Origin: Streptomyces sp. 135
GTDB taxonomy: Bacteria > Actinomycetota > Actinomycetes > Streptomycetales > Streptomycetaceae
Direction: 5' to 3'
NCBI RefSeq assembly: GCF_020026305.1
Contig: NZ_CP075691.1
Span: 8,177,415-8,241,414 of the forward strand
DNA length: 64,000 nt
Shown: positions 41,495-48,700 of the stretch, piece after piece
Position numbering within the stretch: the first letter of the stretch is position 1
Layout of the letters: the number at the start of each line of letters is the position of its first letter
Notes under the pieces: model-generated
Told to the model about the DNA's origin: nothing
Databases searched by the model: none
The model's input: only the letters and a program-made list of their open reading frames with translations
Made by a program: the position numbers and the translations under genes

Positions 41495-42187
41495 TTAAGC
41501 GGAAGCGGAGGCCACGAAGAACGGAATGGCGATGAGGAAGTGGCCGGCCTCGGCGCGTCGGCGCTGCTCGGCGAGCCACTCGTCCGCCTGGTCACGGCTG
41601 ACGGCGCCGCTGGCGCAGGCCGGCTCGGCGAGTCTCGCGAGCAGCGACAGCATCGCGGGGTCGGTGAACACACTGGTGTGCACCTCGACCGTGACATCGT
41701 CGAAGCCGCCGGCCAGAAGCAGGCTGCGGTACTGGCGGCCGGCGCGGGGCGTGCCCAGGAGGTCGGCGCGGGCGTGCACGATCCTGCGGGTGAGCGCCGC
41801 GTCATCCGAGTCGATCATGATGGCGTCCCAGTCCTGACCGACCAGGACGATCCTGCCGCCCGGGCAGAGAACCCGTCGTGCCTCCGCCACCGCGCGCTCT
41901 GGCTCCAGGAGTACGTGGAAGACCTTGTCGGCACGGTAGCCGCGCACGCTTCCGTCGGCGAACGGCAGATCCTCCGCCCCCGCCTGACGGAACTCGGACT
42001 CCGGCCACCGTTGGCGGGCCGCCGCCAGCATCCACTGACTGGGATCCACGCCCACCGCGTGGACGCCGCGTTCGGCCAGCTCGGCGACAGCTCGTCCGGC
42101 CCGTGAACCGCTGACGGGGGCGATCTGGCCGCAGGCGGTCAATACCCTGGACTCGGTGCTGTCACCGTGCAGCGTACATGGAGTCAT
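41495..42187 (-). CDS. SAM-dependent methyltransferase (type 11-like), damaged motif I
   Basis: A 230-residue class I methyltransferase fold. Recognisable are AVAELAERGVHAVGVDPSQW (strand beta-2 acidic region), AGAEDLPFADGSVRGYRADK (motif II), EARRVLCPGGRIVLVGQDWD (motif III) and a C-terminal cap ending HFLIAIPFFV. The usual N-terminal SAM loop (VLDVGCGTG) is replaced by VLTACGQIAPVSGSRAGR, so motif I is disrupted and the N-terminus is about 30 residues short. The protein is probably inactive. The start codon at 42187 overlaps, head to head, the ATG of the NACHT-like gene on the other strand (a shared CATG), so both genes lost their true 5' ends at one junction or the real start is internal. 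Confidence 0.6.
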   Translation of the reverse strand: MTPCTLHGDSTESRVLTACGQIAPVSGSRAGRAVAELAERGVHAVGVDPSQWMLAAARQRWPESEFRQAGAEDLPFADGSVRGYRADKVFHVLLEPERAVAEARRVLCPGGRIVLVGQDWDAIMIDSDDAALTRRIVHARADLLGTPRAGRQYRSLLLAGGFDDVTVEVHTSVFTDPAMLSLLARLAEPACASGAVSRDQADEWLAEQRRRAEAGHFLIAIPFFVASASA

Positions 42188-43895
42188 GGAGGATCCTTCC
42201 GCGGCTGACGAACTTCCCGAGCATCTGCACCCCCTCGCCCTGGACGCTCTCAACCGGGCCTTACCTGCCCGTCGGCCGCTGGTGCTGGCCGCCCGTTCCA
42301 CTGCCTACCGGGCCGCAGTGAGCGGCCAGGGGCCCACACTCCGCCTCAACGGCGCCGCCGTCGTTCAGCTCTTGCCCCCGGACCCCGAACGCGTCGCCAC
42401 CTATCTGCACCGCGACGCGGGCGGACCGCACACTCCCGGCGCGGCCCGCTGGAACGCGGTCATCGACCAGCTGGGTACTGACAGCCCGGTCGGCCAGGCG
42501 CTGAGCACCCCACTGGGACTCTTCCTCGCCCGCACCATCTACAACCCCCGCCCCGGCACCGGCCGTTCACACCCCGTGCCACACCCGGACGAGCTCTGCG
42601 ACCGGCAGGCCTTCCCCGACCGGGCCGCGGTGGCACAGCACTTGTTCCGGTCCTTCATCCCCGCCGCCTACGCCCCCGACGGGCCACAGCCGTCCCGCTG
42701 GAGCGCCGCCCAGGCCCAGCGCGCCTTCGTCTTTCTCGCCCGCTTCCAGGAATCGCACTGTCATGGCAGCCCCGACCTGGCCTGGTGGGAACTACGCCGA
42801 GCCGTCCCAAGGGGAGTTCAGTGCCTCGTGGGCGGGCTGGTGCTCGGCCTTCTGTGGTGGGGGGCCGCGGGTGCGGTCGGCGACTACGACTATGGGACGG
42901 TCAAGGTACTGAGCGTCGTCTCCAGCGGAACAGCGGGCGCGATCACGGGGATGCGCGCGTACGGGCGGTCCGTCAGTGCCCTCCTGTTCGGTCTGGTCGG
43001 CGTCACGGTCGGTGGACTGGTCTTTTTTCTCGTCGACGGGACAGCGTCCTTTTTCGTGGCTACCAATGCCGTCGCGGGGTGTCTCGTCGGGGTCATGCTG
43101 GGATGCCTGGTGTTCCGTCCCTTCAGGCGTTCGGCTGCCGCGAGTGCCGGCCCGCAGCGGCCACGCGAGGGGCTCATCGGTGGCTTGTGGGGCCTGACAG
43201 CCATCGTGGCCACAGCCCTGGGCTGGGTCCTCATCGGTTACGACCTGGTCGGAGTGTTCCTCGGAGGGCTGTGCGGCGGCCTCGCGGGGGAAGTCACCGG
43301 GCGACGTGTTCGCCGGCAAGTGGGCGGATTCGCGGTGGGGTTCACAGGCGGAGCGGTGGGCGGGTGGCCGTTCGAGGACCAGTTCCTCGCTGCGGTGCTG
43401 GCCGGGCTGGTGTGCGGAGGCCTGATGGTCGCCGTCTACGGGACTGGGCGCGCACTCACATCCAGGACGCCTGATCTGAGGTCCGGCATCGGAGCGTCGA
43501 GGCTCTTCACCACGGACCGGCGTGCATTCCTCCTGGTGGGCCTCGTCCTCGCAGCGGTGACCGGAGCTGTCTTCGGGCTCGTATTCGCGACCCCGATCGG
43601 AGACGAATTCGGGCTGGGCTCCAGCACGGCTACTGTCGGTATCGACTCCAGGATCATGTTGGGAGTGATGACCGGGGCGGCGATCGCTCCCATGCTCGGG
43701 ACGGCGGCGGCAACCTGGCCCCACCTCGTGATCGCACGGACCTACTTGGCAATGCGTCGTCGTTTACCCCGCGAACTGATGGCATTCCTGCAAGATGCTC
43801 ACGACCATCGCGGAGTTCTGCGCCAAGTCGGCCATGTCTACCAATTCCGGCACATCGACCTGCAACGGCACCTCGGCAGCAACGCTGAACGCTGA
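42186..43895 (+). CDS. Truncated NACHT-type protein with membrane C-terminus
   Basis: A 569-residue protein corresponding to the C-terminal part of Streptomyces NACHT-family NTPases. Its first residues, ADELPEHLHPLALDALNRAL, normally follow a Walker B of the form VFDGLDELP; here the P-loop and the full Walker B are missing. Then come PLVLAARSTAYRAAV (sensor strand), LGTDSPVGQALSTPLGLFLA, a WSAAQAQRAFVFLARFQ helix, and from about residue 210 to 530 nine or ten membrane helices rich in Gly. It ends in a short VYQFRHIDLQRHL segment that is typical of these proteins. NACHT proteins are often antiphage or signalling NTPases; without its nucleotide site this copy is probably non-functional or only a membrane remnant. 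Confidence 0.65.
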   Translation: MEDPSAADELPEHLHPLALDALNRALPARRPLVLAARSTAYRAAVSGQGPTLRLNGAAVVQLLPPDPERVATYLHRDAGGPHTPGAARWNAVIDQLGTDSPVGQALSTPLGLFLARTIYNPRPGTGRSHPVPHPDELCDRQAFPDRAAVAQHLFRSFIPAAYAPDGPQPSRWSAAQAQRAFVFLARFQESHCHGSPDLAWWELRRAVPRGVQCLVGGLVLGLLWWGAAGAVGDYDYGTVKVLSVVSSGTAGAITGMRAYGRSVSALLFGLVGVTVGGLVFFLVDGTASFFVATNAVAGCLVGVMLGCLVFRPFRRSAAASAGPQRPREGLIGGLWGLTAIVATALGWVLIGYDLVGVFLGGLCGGLAGEVTGRRVRRQVGGFAVGFTGGAVGGWPFEDQFLAAVLAGLVCGGLMVAVYGTGRALTSRTPDLRSGIGASRLFTTDRRAFLLVGLVLAAVTGAVFGLVFATPIGDEFGLGSSTATVGIDSRIMLGVMTGAAIAPMLGTAAATWPHLVIARTYLAMRRRLPRELMAFLQDAHDHRGVLRQVGHVYQFRHIDLQRHLGSNAER

Positions 43896-44370
43896 CCGAA
43901 GAAATGTCTCGCACTGGCCAGCGAACAACCTCACCCAAAGCCACGGCTTCTGTCGGCTACCGGATGAGACACCCGAAAGTGTTACCACCAGCCGACGCCC
44001 CTGGGCAGCTTTGGCACGGGCGCGGGGGTATGTCAACGTACAACACCCTAACCGGGGTGGCCGGTCAACCCGTCTCCCGACGCGATGAGGAGCTTGCCCT
44101 GTCCGCGAACGTTGTCGGTGTGTCTGCCTTCGGTGCCTCACTTGGCACCACATGGCACAGGTTGTAGATACCGTCCAGGGGCGTCTATGCCCATCCAGTG
44201 CTCTGCGCGGCTCCGTCAGATGGCGAAGCCGCACCGGAGCACGCCGTCACAAGAGCACGGGAGCGGGTACGGCGACACGGAACGCCGCATCGGGCACCTG
44301 TGCGAAGTCGATGGATGACCGGCACCGTTCTCCGCCGGGAGAAGGTGTCGGTCCCCTTGAGTTCTGGAAC
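43896..44370. other. Intergenic spacer, nothing recognised
   Basis: No gene with recognisable domains; the open frames here are short and lack typical third-position GC bias. GC content is lower than in the flanking genes. It separates the NACHT fragment (plus strand) from the convergent short RHS gene. Confidence 0.45.
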
Positions 44371-45096
44371 TCAGTGGGTGATGAGTCGACCTTGCGAGTC
44401 ATAGGTATAGCTCAGAACTCGGCCGAGAACATCTGCGACTTGCGTCAGATATCCACTGTTCGTGTACACATAGGTGACGCGTCCGCCGTCGGCCAACGTA
44501 ACCCTCAGCAACAATCTCGTGCTGCTCGTCGTGAACCGGACCACACGGCCCTCGGCATCAGAGACTGACGCTATCCCTCCGTTCGACGCGTAGGCGAGAT
44601 GGAGGCCATCTCCACTTCGGTTCACGACCGTGGTCAGACGTCCGGCCTGGTCGAAGTTCCGCACCGGTCCGTCGTTGTTCGGCGTCAGGCGGTAGCCGTC
44701 GCTCGTAGCCGACAGTTTGTACGGCGTGCCCTCCGGCGCGCTGTAGGTGCCGTCGCTCTGCTTGGTGAAGGTCACCTTCGTGCCGTCCGCATCATGCAGG
44801 ACGACCGTCTCGGTGGAGACATCGATCCGCGCTTCAAGGGAGAGCTTCCACCCCTTGCCCAGGAGCCCGGGCGCCGCTGCGGGATCCCAGTGATAAAACC
44901 TGGTCAGACTGAAGGGGAATCCCTTGCTCGTCACCTCCGCGTCCACTACCCGCACGTCACCTGTCGAGTTTCGAGCTTCTTGGTGAATGGCCTGCGCTGT
45001 TTCCTGGGAGGTCGCATCCGCCGGCGCAACGCCTAGGGCCGCTAAGCTCATTCCAGCTAAACCAAGGGTGATGCTGTTGCGTATAGGGAAGGGCAT
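44371..45096 (-). CDS. Short secreted RHS/YD-repeat protein without toxin domain
   Basis: A 241-residue exported protein with a signal peptide (MPFPIRNSITLGLAGMSLAA, cleavage near ADA-TS). The mature part has the features of the N-terminal part of RHS proteins: FPFSLTRFYHWDPAAAPGLL-type DUF6531 region, TKQSDGTYSAPEGTPYKLSA, then YD-like repeats (GRLTTVVNRSGDGLHLAYAS, GRVLSYTYDSQGRLITH). It stops after three repeats, with no core (DPSGL) or toxin domain. AAGGAG lies before the ATG. It lies just downstream of the RHS toxin and putative immunity gene on the same strand. It may be the stub of a second RHS gene or a separate carrier fragment. Confidence 0.7.
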   Translation of the reverse strand: MPFPIRNSITLGLAGMSLAALGVAPADATSQETAQAIHQEARNSTGDVRVVDAEVTSKGFPFSLTRFYHWDPAAAPGLLGKGWKLSLEARIDVSTETVVLHDADGTKVTFTKQSDGTYSAPEGTPYKLSATSDGYRLTPNNDGPVRNFDQAGRLTTVVNRSGDGLHLAYASNGGIASVSDAEGRVVRFTTSSTRLLLRVTLADGGRVTYVYTNSGYLTQVADVLGRVLSYTYDSQGRLITH

Positions 45097-45187
45097 GTCT
45101 GTGCTCCTTAGTTCGGTGTGGTCTGTCGTCTGAGGAACTGTCAACCAGCTCGCCCGCTGTGCCGGGACAGGGAGCGGTTGAGAGGGA

Positions 45188-45607
45188 TCACCAGCTGGTC
45201 CCTTTGGTCCGTGCGCGGAGGAACATGAAGAAGTCGTCGATTTCCAGTACCTCTTCGTCGGTGAGGGAGGGCACGCGCCATGCCAGTCGGGCGCCGTGTT
45301 CCATGAATGCGGAGGGAAGGCCCGTGCCGTAGGTCTCCACGTACTCGGCCGTGTCGCGGCGCCAGTAGAAGGTTCCGTCACTGTGCAGGGCCGACCCGCC
45401 CATGACGGAGAACTCGGTTCCCACGACGTCCTCGGTGAATCCCATGAGAGCGATGATCACAGGTGCCGTCCGCAGGTATTCCGCCACGCGTCCGCGTTCG
45501 TTCACGGGCAGTTGGCCGGAGAGTTCACGGATCTCGTCCGCGCGGCCGATGAAATGGGACTGGCTGGAGCTGTCGCCGAACAAGCCGAGCGGGGTGACCT
45601 GGCGCAT
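45188..45607 (-). CDS. Putative immunity protein for the RHS toxin
   Basis: A 139-residue soluble acidic protein without a recognised domain. It contains the segments HFIGRADEIRELSGQLPVNE, APVIIALMGFTEDVVGTEFS and a C-terminal SLTDEEVLEIDDFFMFLRAR helix. It starts with ATG at 45607 with GGAAGGA upstream, 160 bases after the stop of the RHS gene on the same strand. Small genes directly downstream of the variable C-terminal domain of RHS proteins usually encode cognate immunity proteins, and size and charge fit. The assignment rests on position. Confidence 0.6.
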   Translation of the reverse strand: MRQVTPLGLFGDSSSQSHFIGRADEIRELSGQLPVNERGRVAEYLRTAPVIIALMGFTEDVVGTEFSVMGGSALHSDGTFYWRRDTAEYVETYGTGLPSAFMEHGARLAWRVPSLTDEEVLEIDDFFMFLRARTKGTSW

Positions 45608-45766
45608 GGAACGTCCTTCCGGAACGAGCTGTCGAACGGGCCGCTGACGGTGGTGGGTGTCATCACATCAGTGCGGGTGTGTATGTGTGGGGTGCGCCCG
45701 GGGCCCGGCCCCGGGCGCACCCGTACACGTGTTTTGCACGCTACTCCGGGCTGCTGTCGGGCCGGT

Positions 45767-48700
45767 TCACTTGGGATCGCCCAGCGGACCCTCCGGCCAC
45801 TCACGGACCCTTCCGGTGCGTGGATCGATGTCGACCTGATGGCCGCTCGCGTTTCTCACTTCCACGCCACCGAGTGCCTTGGAGATTTCTCCGGCCGCCT
45901 GGCAGGCTCCGTGGCAGGTGACCAGTTGGATGGGACCTCCGTGGTAGTTGGGATTCTCCCTGACCAGGTCAGCGATCTGCTGGGGGTGGGTTACCTTGCC
46001 GTCGACGATGAATTCCCCCTGCTTGTTGCCGTGGACGATGACGTCGTGGCCGTACGTGCCCTTCGAACGTCGCAGGTTCTGGAGTGTGTTCGCGTCGTCG
46101 CCGATGGCCGTGGCGGTTTTCGTGTAGCGGACGCTGTCACCGGCCCAGGTGAACGACGAGACGGGCGGAATGCCCATCACGCTCTCCGCCTTGCCTCGCG
46201 GAGCCGCCGCTGTCTTGCGCCACCCGGTCAGACCGCCGACGCCCGTGAGGGCGAGTTGCTGGACGAGTTCGTCGGCCGCCTCGGCGTACAGGTCCGCCAG
46301 CGCGTCGCAGCCCTGTTGCCGGAGGAGGTGCTCGCTGCGGTAGAGGCGGTAGGCGGGACGGATGGGCAGGTACTTGTCGACGAAGGCACCGGCGCCGCCG
46401 TTCTTGCCGGTGACCGCGTCCTTCGCGTCGCCGAAGAAGTCGAAGGGCGCCTTGAGCCCCCGGAGGAAGCCCTTCCCGAAGACCCGCGCCCCTTCCTGGA
46501 AGCTGTCGACCTTGCCGTTGCCGTCGTCACCCGGGACCGGGGTCAGCCCGCTGGGATCGGTGTACAGGGTGGGGGCGTTGTCGGCGTAGGCGTACGGCGA
46601 GACGTACGGGGTCGACTGGTCCCGTGTGGCCGGGTCGGGGCGGGTGAAGCGGCCGGTGGTGGTGTCGTACTGGCGGGAGTGCAGGTCGAGGTTGCCGGTG
46701 CTGGCCTCGTAGCGGGCGCCCGTGTACGACGGGGTGCCGGCGGGGGCGCCGCCGGTGACCGTGCCCAGCACACGGGTGCCGTAGGGGTCGTAGGCCCAAC
46801 GCTGGTGGAGCGTTCCGGTGCTGCCGGTGACGTCGACCGGGGAGCCCTGGGTGTCGTGGTGGTAGAAGAAGAGGTCCGCGCCACCCGTCCTGGTGGCCGT
46901 GGGCTGGCCGAGCGGGTCGTAGCGGTAGGACTGCTTGACCTTCCAGTCGCTGTCGTACTCGGTGGCCAGGATCGGCAGGGCCCCGTTGGGATCCCACTGG
47001 GTGCGGCTGGTGACCGTGCCGTCCTTGGCGGCGGTGACCTGGTTGCCGCTCGCGTCGTGGTCGTAGGTGTAGGAGGCGCCCGCGACGGTGGCGGCGGAGA
47101 TCTGTCCGGCCAGGTCGTAGCCGTAGGTGTCCGCGCCCGCCTTGGTCTGGTTGCCCTCGGCGTCGTAGTCGTAGGCAGTGGTCGTGGTGCCGGTGGTGGC
47201 GGAGGTGAGCTGGTCGGCCGCGTCGTAGGTGTAGCTGGTCGCTTCCGTGCCCAGGGTGGAGGTCAGGCGGTTGCCGACCTTGTCGTACGTGTAGGACGTG
47301 GCACGGTTGGCGGCGCAGCCGTCGGCCCAGGGCTGGGGGAAGCAGCCGGAGGTGAGGCGTCCGGCCGCGTCGTAGTCCAGGTCCCAGCCGCCGGTGCCGA
47401 CCCCGGCGCGGGTGACGTCGACGCGAGTGGGCAGGCCCGCCGGGGAGAGGGCGAGCGCGGTCTTGGTGACCGTCGTGTCGCCCTTGGTGGCGGTGACGGC
47501 CGTGAGGCGGCCCGCGCGGTCGTAGGCGCGTTCCTCGGTCTCGGTGTTGGGCAGCGCGGACCTGGTGAGCCGGCCCGCCGGGTCCCAGGCGTACGTGGTG
47601 GTCTTGCCGTCGGCCGCCATCGTCGCGGTCCGGCCGTCGTTGTCGTAGGTGTACGTGCTGGTGTTGCCGTCGGAGTACTTGCGGGTGAGCATCTGCCCGG
47701 CCGCGTCGTAGGTGTAGGCGAAGCCGCGGGTCCTGGTGAGGTTGCCGACGGCGTCGTAGCCGAAGTCCTCGGAGATTTTCGCGTTCGCCCGTGAGACCAT
47801 GCGGCCGGTCGCGTCGTAGCCGAAGGTCACGTCGGGTGTGGAGTCGGAGTAGTCGACCTTGGTGAGCAGGCCGCGCGGGTCGTAGGTGTGGGTGGTGGTG
47901 CCGCGGGGCGTGGTCTTCTCGGCGAGGTTCCCGTCGGCGTCGTACGCGTACGACGTCACGCGCTCCAACGGGTCGGTGACCGACGTGAGTTGGCGTGCCG
48001 CGTCGTAGCCGTACGTGGTGACGCGGCCCTTCGCGTCGGTGCGCCGGCTGATGTTCCCGGCCTTGTCGTGGCCGTAGGCGGTGACGGCGCCGCCGGGAGC
48101 GGTGACCTCGGTCAGCTGGTCCAGCTTGTCGTAGCCGTAGCTGGTGACGCGCCGGTCGGCGTCGGTGCGCCGGGTGACGTTGTCCGCCGCGTCGTAGTCC
48201 GTGGTGCTCACGCCACCGAGCGGGTCGGTGACCGTGGTCGGGTTGCCCGCCGGGTCGTAGCCGTAGGTGGTCGTGTACCGGGCGGGGTCGGCGCCGGTGG
48301 CGTTGCCGCGGGGGTCGACCGCGGTGGCCTGTCGGCCGTCGCCGTCGTAGGTCCAGCTCGTCCTGTGCCCGAGCGGGGAGGTGCGGCTGAGCAGGTTGCC
48401 ATCGGCGTCGTAGGCGTAGGTGGTGGTCTTGCCCAGCTGGTCGGTGCTGCTCGTGCGCCGGTTGTTCTTGTCGTAGCCGGAGGTGGTCGTCTTTCCGGCG
48501 GCGTCGGTGACCTTGGTGACGTTGTCATTGGCGTCGTAGGCGTAGCCGGTGGTGCGGCCCAGCGGGTCGGTGACCACGAGCGGCCGGTTGACGGCGTCGT
48601 AGGTCGTGCTGGTGGCTGCGCCGGTCGGATCGGTGACCTTGGTGCGGTTGCCCGCCGCGTCGTAGGCGTAACTGGTGGTGTGGGCGGCCGGGTCCGCCCC

